A DNA stretch of 64,000 nucleotides from Anaerovibrio sp. RM50 (GTDB lineage: Bacteria; Bacillota; Negativicutes; Selenomonadales; Selenomonadaceae): assembly GCF_000622005.1 (NCBI RefSeq), contig NZ_JHWV01000001.1, forward strand, positions 252,594 to 316,593, read 5' to 3'. Made by a program: the position numbers and the translations under genes. Numbering within the stretch: position 1 is the first letter of the stretch; each line of letters opens with the position of its first letter. Shown here piece by piece: positions 43,954 through 51,878 of the stretch. Under the pieces are notes generated by a model. It worked only from the letters and a program-made list of their open reading frames with translations. It was not told where the DNA came from and did no database searches.

Positions 43954-44898
43954 TCAATCCAATTTCTCCGCTATCCGCAGCTTAGCGCTTTTAGCTCTTG
44001 AATTCTGTTCCAGTTCATTGTCTGAAGCCACAGCAGCTTTCACAAGAAGCTTAATCTCTGGCTTATGGTTGCATACACAAACTGGAAGAGATGGCGGACA
44101 AATACATCTGCTTGACATTTCCTTAAGTACGTTCTTGGCAATTCTGTCCTCAAGGGAATGGAAGGTAATAATTGCTATTCTGCCGCCTGGCTTTAAATGC
44201 TTAACTGCAGTACGGAAAGCTTCTTCAAGAATCCCCAGCTCGTTATTAACCTCTATTCTAACTGCCTGAAAAATGCGCTTGGCAGGATGGCCTCCCTTGG
44301 CATTTCTCACTGCAGCCGGAACCGCCTTTTTTATTATATCCACCAGCTCACCTGTGGTTTTGATAGGCCCTGTTTTTCTTGCCTCCACGATGAACTGTGC
44401 TATTCTCTTATACCATCTTTCTTCGCCATATTCCTTAAAGATACGGCAAAGCGCATCCAAGTCATACTTGTTGATAACATCATAGGCAGAAAAATCCGCC
44501 TGCTGATTCATCCTCATGTCCAAAGGGGCATCCTGCATGTAGGAAAAGCCTCTTTCTGCTGTATCCAGCTGATGAGATGATACCCCCAAATCAAAGAGGA
44601 TACCGTCGATTGACTCTGCATCCTGCTCCTGAAGGATTGTCTCCAGACCGGAAAAATTCGCCTTTACTATATTAACGCGACACTTTACTCCAGTCAACCG
44701 CTTAGTTGCAGCTTCTATGGCTGAAGTGTCCTGGTCAATACCTATCAATCTGCCATCTTCATTCAGCTTATCAGCAATCATCCGGGAATGGCCGGCACCA
44801 CCCAAGGTACAGTCCACATAGGTTCCGGACAGGTTTGTTACCAGTCCGTCAACTGTTTCCTCCGGCATCACGCTTACATGATGAAATTTCTCACTCAT
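43954..44898 (-). CDS. rsmH: 16S rRNA (cytosine1402-N4)-methyltransferase
   Basis: SAM-dependent methylation of C1402 in the ribosomal P site. The 314-residue protein starts MSEKFHHVSVMPEETVDGL and has YVDCTLGGAGHS, IGIDQDTSAI, LFDLGVSSHQLDTAERGFS and AIITFHSLEDRI. It is 8 bases after mraZ and 36 before ftsL. Confidence 0.96.
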   Translation of the reverse strand: MSEKFHHVSVMPEETVDGLVTNLSGTYVDCTLGGAGHSRMIADKLNEDGRLIGIDQDTSAIEAATKRLTGVKCRVNIVKANFSGLETILQEQDAESIDGILFDLGVSSHQLDTAERGFSYMQDAPLDMRMNQQADFSAYDVINKYDLDALCRIFKEYGEERWYKRIAQFIVEARKTGPIKTTGELVDIIKKAVPAAVRNAKGGHPAKRIFQAVRIEVNNELGILEEAFRTAVKHLKPGGRIAIITFHSLEDRIAKNVLKEMSSRCICPPSLPVCVCNHKPEIKLLVKAAVASDNELEQNSRAKSAKLRIAEKLD

Positions 44899-44906
44899 TT
44901 GTTACC

Positions 44907-45332
44907 TCATATTCCCAATTCTGCCAAGGTTTCAGCTATAGCAGAAACAGATGGAGTAATTTCTTCATTGTACTTAAGCCATTCATCCTTGCTCCAAACT
45001 TCAATACGATTGGAAACGCCGATAAGTATAGCATCTTTCTTAAGGGAAGCATGCTCACGGAGGGTGGCAGGAATCAGGAATCTTCCCTGTTTATCAAGCT
45101 CAACCTGACGGGCACCTGAAAAGAAGAAACGCACAAAGGCGCGAGCTTCAGTTTTTGCTAAAGGTAGTTGACGAAGCTTTACTGAAAGCTGCTCCCATTC
45201 AGACTGAGGATAGATGAACAAGCAGTTATCCAATCCCTTGGTAATAATGAAGGATTCGCCTAATTCACTGCGAAAATCAGCCGGTAAAATAACTCGGCCC
45301 TTCGCATCCAGCGAATGGTTATATTCGCCCAT
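44907..45332 (-). CDS. mraZ: Transcriptional regulator MraZ
   Basis: DNA-binding regulator at the head of the division cluster. The 141-residue protein holds two AbrB-like MraZ repeats: GEYNHSLDAKGRVILPADFR (1st) and ARQVELDKQGRFLIPATLRE (2nd, about 73-92), each with the D-x-KGR / DKQGR signature. The ATG at 45332 lies 6 bases after GAAGG; the ATG two codons upstream is too close. It probably represses its own operon through the boxes at 45377-45396. Confidence 0.94.
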   Translation of the reverse strand: MGEYNHSLDAKGRVILPADFRSELGESFIITKGLDNCLFIYPQSEWEQLSVKLRQLPLAKTEARAFVRFFFSGARQVELDKQGRFLIPATLREHASLKKDAILIGVSNRIEVWSKDEWLKYNEEITPSVSAIAETLAELGI

Positions 45333-45376
45333 TAACATCCTTCATCACCACCTTGTAGTCATAGTCTACCACAATC

Positions 45377-45396
45377 CCCCACTTTTTTCCACTTTT
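45377..45396 (-). promoter_or_regulatory. Putative MraZ-binding boxes
   Basis: The minus strand has two direct repeats AAAAGTGG and AAAAGTGGGG, ten bases apart, about 45 bases before mraZ. MraZ is known to bind closely spaced GTG-G repeats ahead of its own gene, so autoregulation is likely. Confidence 0.6.
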
Positions 45397-45489
45397 TAAT
45401 GAATTTTGCCGCCAAAATTTTCAAAAAATTAAAAAAAAGGAAAAATGTCCTAGAAGCCCGTTCCAGGCAGTTTGAGAAGATTTAATTTA

Positions 45490-45528
45490 TAAAAGAAAAA
45501 ACACCTTCAGCATGAAGCCAAAGGCGTT
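45490..45528 (-). terminator. Terminator of the polysaccharide deacetylase gene
   Basis: Twelve-base stem AACGCCTTTGGC / GCTGAAGGTGTT (with G-U pairs), TTCAT loop, then TTTTTCTTTT on the minus strand. Confidence 0.82.
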
Positions 45529-45540
45529 AAAACACATTAT

Positions 45541-46374
45541 TTATTTTTTAATCCATCCATCCTTATTCATAAGTGGGAGATATAAAACTCTTTCCAAAAA
45601 GTCCTTATTGGTATCTTCTGTATGAAATATAGGTACCCTCTCAAGAGCATAAACATTACTATTGCGGTTGACCGCATCATACTTAATGGTAAATCCGGCC
45701 TTATAGCCTGCATTCTTCACTAACTGCGCAATATGGAGGTTATAAGTCCCAGTCGGATATGCAATGAAGCAGGAATCCTTTCCCAGCTTCTCCTTTAGCA
45801 TTGCTTTGGATTTCGTCAGCTCCTCCATAATCTGATCGTCACTGGCCTCAGTCATGGACTTATGAGTAGCTGTATGTGACTCAATAGAAAACCCATTGTC
45901 TTCCAGTTCCCTTGCCTGACTCCAGGTAAGATAATTTGGATACTTTTCCAAATAGGTGGTAACTACAAAAATGGTACCAACAAAGCCATACTTTTTCATT
46001 ATGGGATATGCATTCTTATAGTTGTCAACATAACCGTCATCGAATGTTATCATGACCGGATTATCCGGAAGCTCCGCACCATTTGTCACAAACTCGTACA
46101 GCTGATCAGGTGTAATAGTATGATAACCGTGCTGGCTTAACCACTTCATTTGCTTTTCAAAATCTTCCGGTCTAACTGAGAGGGAATGAAATGTATTGTC
46201 AATTTTATGATAATTTAGAACCGTAACTCCTCTATGATCCTCTGTCTTAGCTAACTGATGCACCACAGGCTCTTCCTTCTTGCCTATAAAAGCTATCAGA
46301 CCAACAGCCAAAAGAATAATTCCTGCCACTATAACCAATCTATATTTTTGAATATACTCATCAATATTAACCAT
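45541..46374 (-). CDS. Membrane-anchored polysaccharide deacetylase family protein
   Basis: A carbohydrate esterase 4 (NodB) enzyme of 277 residues removing acetyl groups from an extracellular glycan. One N-terminal membrane helix (about 14-33) is followed by LNYHKIDNTFHSLSV and the NodB domain with ITFDDGYVDNY (catalytic Asp-Asp), SIESHTATHKSM (zinc histidines, H-x3-H type) and AYPTGTYN. The start at 46374 follows GGAGGG. It is transcribed alone, divergent from the DUF1858 gene. Similar proteins work on peptidoglycan or biofilm poly-GlcNAc; substrate unknown. Confidence 0.88.
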   Translation of the reverse strand: MVNIDEYIQKYRLVIVAGIILLAVGLIAFIGKKEEPVVHQLAKTEDHRGVTVLNYHKIDNTFHSLSVRPEDFEKQMKWLSQHGYHTITPDQLYEFVTNGAELPDNPVMITFDDGYVDNYKNAYPIMKKYGFVGTIFVVTTYLEKYPNYLTWSQARELEDNGFSIESHTATHKSMTEASDDQIMEELTKSKAMLKEKLGKDSCFIAYPTGTYNLHIAQLVKNAGYKAGFTIKYDAVNRNSNVYALERVPIFHTEDTNKDFLERVLYLPLMNKDGWIKK

Positions 46375-46513
46375 AATTTCCCTCCATATTAATACCACCA
46401 CTACATTATACCGCAATCATTTTATTTTTCCCACATTATATTAGGAAATTTTTCTTATTTATGTTATAATCGTGGAGTGTAATTAATAATTATTATTAAG
46501 GAGGTTGTTATAT

Positions 46514-46711
46514 ATGACTATTACAAAGGACATGTCCATCATGGAGGTTGTTACTAAATATCCTGATACCGTTCCTGTTTTCATGGAGAGCGGCATGGGC
46601 TGCATCGGCTGTGCTGCCGCACACTTCGAGAACATCGAGCAGGGTGCATCTGCCCACGGCATCGATATTGACAAGCTCATGGAGGGCCTCAACAGCGTTG
46701 TTGAGCAGTAA
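46514..46711 (+). CDS. DUF1858 domain protein
   Basis: A 65-residue protein, MTITKDMSIMEVVTKYP..., covering exactly one DUF1858 domain (N-terminal ScdA/hybrid-cluster-associated type). The central GMGCIGCAAAHFE holds a CxxC pair, thought to bind a metal or undergo disulfide chemistry. It follows GGAGG and a TATAAT at about 46460 and ends in a strong terminator. Common in strict anaerobes; exact role unknown. Confidence 0.85.
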   Translation: MTITKDMSIMEVVTKYPDTVPVFMESGMGCIGCAAAHFENIEQGASAHGIDIDKLMEGLNSVVEQ

Positions 46712-46763
46712 TTAAGCCCATCAGAGAGCCCAATTTGTCTGAAGTTTAATATAACAAAAAATT

Positions 46764-46812
46764 AAGACGCTTGGAACTGTGGTATCTGCCACAGCCCCAA
46801 GCGTCTTTTTAT
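46764..46812. terminator. Bidirectional terminator between the DUF1858 and FabK genes
   Basis: AAGACGCTTGG / CCAAGCGTCTT with an inner CTGTGG / CCACAG helix, A tract before and T tract after. Confidence 0.88.
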
Positions 46813-46838
46813 TTAACTTTTATCTTTTACTTACCCAA

Positions 46839-47783
46839 TCAAATTTCTATCTTCTGGGCATTTTTCAAGGTCTCCCTTGCCTCTGCCACCAGATTTTCTA
46901 TGATAGCGGCCATTGGCTCAATTTTCTTTATTGGAGTCAGGCTCTGGCCGGCCTGAATCATACCCTTTTCCATATCGCCATCCACGGCTGCCAGCTTATT
47001 GGTGCCTGTAGCCAGCTTAAGGAGCTCCTCCTTGGTGGCCTTTCCGGAAAATTCCAGTGCCTGGTATTCCTCGGAGAATTTATTTTTGAGACCACGTACA
47101 GCGCTCTTTATGGTCTGCCCCGTTACGATGGTGTCCGTATCAACAGCATCGATAAGCTTCTGTTTGAAATTCGGGTGAACCGGGCACTCCTCAGCCACAA
47201 GGAATCTGGTTCCCATCTGCACGCCAGCTGCTCCCATAAGAAGTGCTGCGGCAATACCACGGCCATCTGCGATACCTCCGGCCATTACCACCGGAATATT
47301 TACTTCCGGAATTACCTGGGTCATTAGAGCCATGGTAGTAAGCACGCCAATATGGCCGCCGGCCTCCATACCTTCTACTACAATGGCATCCGCATTATTC
47401 TGTTCCAGCCGCTTGGCCAATTTAACATTTGGCACCACAGGAATAACCTTGATACCTGCATTATGCAGTGGCCCCACAAATGGCACCGGATTGCCTGCCC
47501 CCAGAGTTACAAAGGCTGGCTGTTCCTGGCAGATAACCTCCAGAATTTCATCCTTATTTGGTGCCATCAGCATAATATTTACACCGAAAGGTTTACCTGT
47601 AAGTGTCTTTGCCTTACGAATTTCATCTCTTACATACTCTGTGGTACGACCACCACAGGAAATAATTCCGGCTCCCCCTGCATTGGACACAGCCGCAGCC
47701 ATGTTGGCATCAGAAATCCAGGCCATACCACCCTGAATTATCGGATACTTTATCCCCAGTACCTCACAAATACTTTTTGCCAT
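46839..47783 (-). CDS. fabK: FabK-like enoyl-ACP reductase / nitronate monooxygenase family flavoprotein
   Basis: FMN-dependent TIM-barrel protein, 314 residues, starting MAKSICEVLGIKYPIIQGGMAWI. FMN-binding features are GGMAWISDANMAAAVSNAGGAGII, EGMEAGGHIG and VMAGGIADGRGIAAAL with GAAGVQMGTRF. These match FabK, which reduces enoyl-ACP in fatty-acid elongation, more closely than 2-nitropropane dioxygenase; the two groups are hard to separate without alignment. The start follows GGAGGTAAC; an earlier frame start lacks a ribosome site. No other fab gene is adjacent, so it is a single unit. Confidence 0.78.
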   Translation of the reverse strand: MAKSICEVLGIKYPIIQGGMAWISDANMAAAVSNAGGAGIISCGGRTTEYVRDEIRKAKTLTGKPFGVNIMLMAPNKDEILEVICQEQPAFVTLGAGNPVPFVGPLHNAGIKVIPVVPNVKLAKRLEQNNADAIVVEGMEAGGHIGVLTTMALMTQVIPEVNIPVVMAGGIADGRGIAAALLMGAAGVQMGTRFLVAEECPVHPNFKQKLIDAVDTDTIVTGQTIKSAVRGLKNKFSEEYQALEFSGKATKEELLKLATGTNKLAAVDGDMEKGMIQAGQSLTPIKKIEPMAAIIENLVAEARETLKNAQKIEI

Positions 47784-47832
47784 ATTGTTACCTCCATCTC
47801 TTTTCCCCAAACAACAGGGATTCAAATACCTT

Positions 47833-47859
47833 TTTTATCTTCTACACCATAAGATAAAA
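47833..47859. promoter_or_regulatory. Perfect inverted repeat upstream of the FabK gene
   Basis: TTTTATCTT-N9-AAGATAAAA, 50 bases before the start codon. The symmetry suits a dimeric repressor site, but it does not look like the FapR or FabT operator as I know them. Confidence 0.4.
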
Positions 47860-47919
47860 ATCCTCTTTTTATATCACTTGTTGCTCCAAAGGATTCATCC
47901 ACCTCGATGAAAAACAGAT

Positions 47920-47958
47920 AAAAAGAAACAGGCGTCTCCGAATAATTTCAGAGACGCC
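47920..47958 (-). terminator. Terminator of the succinate-propionate operon
   Basis: GGCGTCTC / GAGACGCC stem with a 12-base loop, followed by TGTTTCTTTTT on the minus strand, 34 bases after the biotin carrier gene. Confidence 0.82.
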
Positions 47959-47991
47959 CATTTTATTTACGTAAAGATACCCGTCAGCTTA

Positions 47992-48390
47992 TTAGCCGAT
48001 GATAACCATAGCCTCGCCAGCGGATACAGTGGAGCCCTCGGATACGTTAACAGCCTTAACAGTACCATCGCATGGTGCAGGAATCTCGTTCTGCATCTTC
48101 ATAGCCTCGAGGATGATTACAGTATCGCCGGACTTAACAGCAGTGCCTTCGCCAGCAACAACCTTCAGAACCTTACCAGGCATTGGAGCGGAAACTGCAG
48201 TCTCGCCAGCGCCTGCTGCTACAGCAGCCTTAGCTGGAGCTGGTGCAGGTGCAGCAGCTGGAGCAGGAGCTGCCTTAGGAGCAGCTGGTGCAGCCTTTGG
48301 AGCAGCAGACTTTGCAGGAGCTGCGCCCTTTACTTCCTCAACCTCAACCTCATAAGCGGTACCATTAACTTTGATATTGAACTTTTTCAT
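47992..48390 (-). CDS. mmdC: Biotin carrier subunit of methylmalonyl-CoA decarboxylase
   Basis: Carries biotin between carboxyltransferase and carboxylase/decarboxylase sites. The 132-residue protein has an N-terminal KKFNIKVNGTAYEVEVEE, a long Ala/Pro hinge (about 25-60) and a biotinyl domain with the biotin lysine in EAMKMQNEI (about residue 99). Such swinging hinges are typical of mmdC/gcdC. It follows mmdA by 36 bases. The membrane beta chain and small delta chain are not next to it. Confidence 0.92.
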   Translation of the reverse strand: MKKFNIKVNGTAYEVEVEEVKGAAPAKSAAPKAAPAAPKAAPAPAAAPAPAPAKAAVAAGAGETAVSAPMPGKVLKVVAGEGTAVKSGDTVIILEAMKMQNEIPAPCDGTVKAVNVSEGSTVSAGEAMVIIG

Positions 48391-48426
48391 TTAATCTTTC
48401 CTCCAAATTTAAGTATTTCTTCTGAA

Positions 48427-49962
48427 TTAAAGTGGAATGTTGCCGTGCTTCTTGGCAGGCATAGCCTCACGCTTGCAAGCGCAGGCATTCAGTGCAGTGA
48501 TGATACGAGGGCGGGTTTCAACAGGCTCAATAACCATATCAGCATAACCGCGCTCTGCAGCCTTGTAAGGGGTTGCAAACTCATCAACATAATCCTGGGT
48601 GTGCTGAGCCTTAACATCTGGCTCATCACGCTTAAAGATAATGTTTGCAGCACCTGCAGGACCCATAACTGCGATTTCGGAAGTAGGCCAAGCCATAACC
48701 TGGTCAGCGCCCAATTCGCGGCAGCACATAGCGATGTAGGAACCGCCATAAGCCTTACGGGTAATAACAGTAATCTTTGGAACAGTTGCTTCACTGTATG
48801 CATACAGCATCTTTGCACCATGACGGATAATACCGCCATGCTCCTGACCAACGCCTGGCAGGAAGCCCGGTACGTCAACCAGATTTACAAGAGGAATGTT
48901 GAATGCGTCACAGAAACGAATGAAACGAGCAGACTTATCAGAAGCATCAATATCAAGGCAGCCGCCCATAACCTTAGGCTGATTTGCAATGATACCTACA
49001 CTACGGCCATCAAAACGTGCAAAGCAGGTAATGATGTTGGTAGCAAAATGCTGATGAACTTCATAGAACTCGCCGTTATCAACTATTGCAGCAATGATAT
49101 CCTTCATATCATAAGGCTGGTTAGGGTCATCTGGAATAACGGTGTTCAAGCTGTCGTCCATACGGTCCGGATCATCACCAGTGTCAAACATTGGAGCATT
49201 CTCCATGTTATTGCTTGGCAGATAGCTTAAGAGATAACGGATCTGCTCAATGCAGTCCTTCTCATCGGCTGCCACGAAGTGAGCAACACCAGACTTGGTG
49301 TTGTGAGTCATAGCACCGCCAAGGGCCTCAGCAGTAACTTCCTCATAAGTTACGGACTTAATAACTGCAGGGCCAGTTATGAACATCTGGGAGGTCTTAT
49401 CTACCATGTAGATGAAGTCAGTGATAGCTGGGGAATATACAGCACCGCCTGCACATGGTCCCATGATTACAGAAATCTGAGGAATAACTCCTGAAGCTGC
49501 GGTATTGCGGTAGAAGATACCAGCATAACCGGAGAGAGCGTCAACAGCCTCCTGAATACGGGCACCGCCGGAATCATTGATACCGATGCAAGGAGCACCC
49601 ATCTTCATTGCCAGATCCTGAACCTTCCAGATCTTCTTTGCGTGCATTTCACCAAGAGAACCACCCTCTACGGTGAAGTCCTGGGCAAAGGCATAAACCA
49701 GACGGCCATCAACAGTACCATAACCGGTTACAACGCCCTCTGCAGGAAGATCCTTCTTCTCCTGACCAAAGTTTGTACAACGATGCTTTACAAAAGCATC
49801 CAGTTCTGTGAAAGAATCCTCATCAAAGAGGAGCTCAAGACGCTCACGGGCAGTCATCTTGCCCTTCTCGTGCTGCTTGGCAATACGGGCCTCGCCGCCA
49901 CCAAGCTCAATGTGAGCCTTCTTTTCCTTCATAAGTTCAATTTTTTCCTGAACTGTAGCCAT
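48427..49962 (-). CDS. mmdA: Methylmalonyl-CoA decarboxylase alpha subunit (carboxyltransferase)
   Basis: Transfers the carboxyl group of (S)-methylmalonyl-CoA to biotin, leaving propionyl-CoA. The 511-residue acyl-CoA carboxyltransferase has the two crotonase-like halves, with GGARIQEAVDALSGYAGIFYRN, GPCAGGAVYSPA, DVPGFLPGVGQEHGGIIRHGAK and AYGGSYIAMCCRELGAD oxyanion motifs. The same fold serves propionyl-CoA carboxylase beta; the operon with mutase, epimerase and CoA transferase favours the decarboxylase of the propionate pathway. Start at 49962 after AGGAGG. Confidence 0.9.
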   Translation of the reverse strand: MATVQEKIELMKEKKAHIELGGGEARIAKQHEKGKMTARERLELLFDEDSFTELDAFVKHRCTNFGQEKKDLPAEGVVTGYGTVDGRLVYAFAQDFTVEGGSLGEMHAKKIWKVQDLAMKMGAPCIGINDSGGARIQEAVDALSGYAGIFYRNTAASGVIPQISVIMGPCAGGAVYSPAITDFIYMVDKTSQMFITGPAVIKSVTYEEVTAEALGGAMTHNTKSGVAHFVAADEKDCIEQIRYLLSYLPSNNMENAPMFDTGDDPDRMDDSLNTVIPDDPNQPYDMKDIIAAIVDNGEFYEVHQHFATNIITCFARFDGRSVGIIANQPKVMGGCLDIDASDKSARFIRFCDAFNIPLVNLVDVPGFLPGVGQEHGGIIRHGAKMLYAYSEATVPKITVITRKAYGGSYIAMCCRELGADQVMAWPTSEIAVMGPAGAANIIFKRDEPDVKAQHTQDYVDEFATPYKAAERGYADMVIEPVETRPRIITALNACACKREAMPAKKHGNIPL

Positions 49963-50007
49963 TTTTTGCCTCCTAATCAGCCACAAGTGGCTGTATTTCT
50001 TATGTGA

Positions 50008-50430
50008 TTAACGGTCCTCGTGCTGACAAAGTTCGAGCAGAACGCCACCAGCAGATTTTGGATGAACAAAAGCGATGTCAGCGCCGCCAGCACCCTTGCG
50101 AGGAGCCTTGTCAATCATAACAATGCCCTTCTCCTGAAGGTCAGCAATTGCAGCAGGAAGATCATCAACGCGGAGAGCGATGTGCTGGATGCCGCCACGG
50201 CCGCCGTTCTTCTCGATGAACTTGGCAATAGGGCTGTCATCAGCAGTACCAACCAACAGCTCAATCTCGGAACCGTTTGGAGTTGGATGGAAGGTAGTAG
50301 TAACCTTCTGCTCTGCAACAGTTTCTTCACCAGTGCAAGCCAGACCAATGGTGGTCCAGAGGTCCTTGCCCTCCTGTAAATCCTTGCATGCAATACCAAT
50401 GTGGTCAACGCCTAAAATCTTGAATGCCAT
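50008..50430 (-). CDS. mce: Methylmalonyl-CoA epimerase
   Basis: Interconverts (R)- and (S)-methylmalonyl-CoA so that the mutase product can be decarboxylated. The 140-residue vicinal-oxygen-chelate protein shows the metal ligands in LGVDHIGIA (His), VTTTFHPTPNGSEIELL (Glu), GGIQHIALRVDD (His) and VLLELCQ (Glu). Start at 50430 after a GGGGG site. It lies between meaB and mmdA. Confidence 0.94.
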   Translation of the reverse strand: MAFKILGVDHIGIACKDLQEGKDLWTTIGLACTGEETVAEQKVTTTFHPTPNGSEIELLVGTADDSPIAKFIEKNGGRGGIQHIALRVDDLPAAIADLQEKGIVMIDKAPRKGAGGADIAFVHPKSAGGVLLELCQHEDR

Positions 50431-50462
50431 TTTTGTTTTCCCCCTAAATCTTTTATTCACAC

Positions 50463-51401
50463 TTACTTAAGCATATCCTTCATCACATTACTGACAACCG
50501 TATAAGGATCAGTCTCCCTAGCCTTAATCTGCTCTACATATTCATCCATCTTGCCAGTTTCAACCAGCTTGTTGGTAATATAAGAACCTATATTGCTATG
50601 AAGCACATCCAGCATCTCGTTCTTGGAACGCTCTGTACGGCGTTTGGCCAATATTCCGTTTTCAGAGATATACTTAAAATGCTTTTCAATATTTTCAATT
50701 GTTTCGGTAATGCCCTCATTCTGGCTGGCAATTACCTTCTGGATAGGCGGACGCCAATCTGTCATTAAGCCGTCCAAATCAAGCATCATGTTCATTTCGC
50801 GAACCAGCTTGTCAGCTCCGTCATGGTCAGCCTTGTTAATGGTGAACACATCACCAATTTCAAGGATACCTGCCTTAATGGCCTGAATGTCATCACCCAT
50901 GCCAGGAATCAACACAACCATTGTTGTATCAGCCGCCTTGACAATATCTACCTCGGACTGTCCAACACCAACAGTTTCAACGAAGATAATGTCCTTACCG
51001 AAGGCATCCATGGCTTTGACTGCATCAGCTGTCTTATGAGAAAGTCCACCAAGACTTCCACGGGTTCCCATACTGCGAATGAAAACTCCCTCGTCCATGG
51101 TCAGACCATTCATTCTGATGCGGTCACCCAAGATAGCACCGCCAGTAAATGGGCTGGTAGGGTCAATGGCGATAATACCAACTGTCTTCCCCTGTGCTCT
51201 GTAAGCCCTGGCCAGCTTGTCAGTAAGTGTACTCTTGCCGGCACCCGGAGGGCCGGTAATACCCAGGACAAAAGCGTGGCCCGTATGAGGATAAAGCTTT
51301 TTCATAATATCCATAGCTTCATCATACTCATTTTCGATGGCTGTAATCGCACGGGATAAAGCCAGCCTATTCCCCTTTAAAAGCTCTTCTACAATGTCCA
51401 T
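50463..51401 (-). CDS. meaB: Methylmalonyl-CoA mutase-associated G-protein chaperone MeaB (copy 1)
   Basis: P-loop GTPase that guards the B12 mutase against inactivation and gates cofactor loading. The 312-residue protein has GITGPPGAGKSTLTDKL (Walker A, about 49-65), DPTSPFTGGAILGDRIRM (switch), ETVGVGQSEVDI and NKAD. It shares its operon with the split mutase. A second, longer meaB is at 55863. Length is usual for the short MeaB group. Confidence 0.94.
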   Translation of the reverse strand: MDIVEELLKGNRLALSRAITAIENEYDEAMDIMKKLYPHTGHAFVLGITGPPGAGKSTLTDKLARAYRAQGKTVGIIAIDPTSPFTGGAILGDRIRMNGLTMDEGVFIRSMGTRGSLGGLSHKTADAVKAMDAFGKDIIFVETVGVGQSEVDIVKAADTTMVVLIPGMGDDIQAIKAGILEIGDVFTINKADHDGADKLVREMNMMLDLDGLMTDWRPPIQKVIASQNEGITETIENIEKHFKYISENGILAKRRTERSKNEMLDVLHSNIGSYITNKLVETGKMDEYVEQIKARETDPYTVVSNVMKDMLK

Positions 51402-51427
51402 CTATGCACCACCGTTACCAGCAATAA

Positions 51428-51455
51428 GATGACAGCCGCCGAAGCAGCCGTCATC
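51428..51455 (-). other. UUCG-capped hairpin between the B12 subunit and meaB
   Basis: A 12-base stem GATGACGGCTGC / GCGGCTGTCATC (two G-U pairs) closed by a C-UUCG-G tetraloop, one of the most stable RNA loops. No T tract follows, so it is likely an intercistronic processing or stability element rather than a terminator. Confidence 0.7.
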
Positions 51456-51471
51456 TCTGCTGTATAAAAAC

Positions 51472-51861
51472 TTATTTTACGTTAGCTTTAATAAAGTCAA
51501 CAATATCGCCGGTTGGGGTACCTGGAGTAAATACCTCGGCAATGCCAGCTTCCTTAAGAGCTGGGATATCAGTCTCAGGAATAACACCGCCGCCAATGAT
51601 AAGAACATCGTCCATGCCCTTCTCACGAAGCAGGTTTACAACTTTAGGGAAGAGATGTGGATGCGCACCAGAAAGGATGGACATAGCCACAACATTAACG
51701 TCCTCCTGCAAAGCTGCCTCAGCAATCTGCTCAGGAGTCTGACGAAGACCGGTATAAATAACCTCAAAGCCTGCATCACGGAGTGCTCTGGCAACAACCT
51801 TTGCACCGCGGTCATGGCCATCAAGGCCTGGTTTTGCTACTAATACTCTAACTTTAGCCAT
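51472..51861 (-). CDS. Methylmalonyl-CoA mutase, separate B12-binding subunit
   Basis: A 129-residue cobalamin-binding Rossmann domain. [11 protein letters not shown] (about 14-24) provides the DxHxxG motif whose histidine coordinates cobalt; [11 protein letters not shown] and [15 protein letters not shown] complete the site. The sequence equals the C-terminal domain of a full-length mutase and is 17 bases downstream of the 548-residue catalytic chain, so the two form one enzyme in two pieces. Confidence 0.94.
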   Translation of the reverse strand: MAKVRVLVAKPGLDGHDRGAKVVARALRDAGFEVIYTGLRQTPEQIAEAALQEDVNVVAMSILSGAHPHLFPKVVNLLREKGMDDVLIIGGGVIPETDIPALKEAGIAEVFTPGTPTGDIVDFIKANVK

Positions 51862-51878
51862 TTCTCAATTACCTCCAA

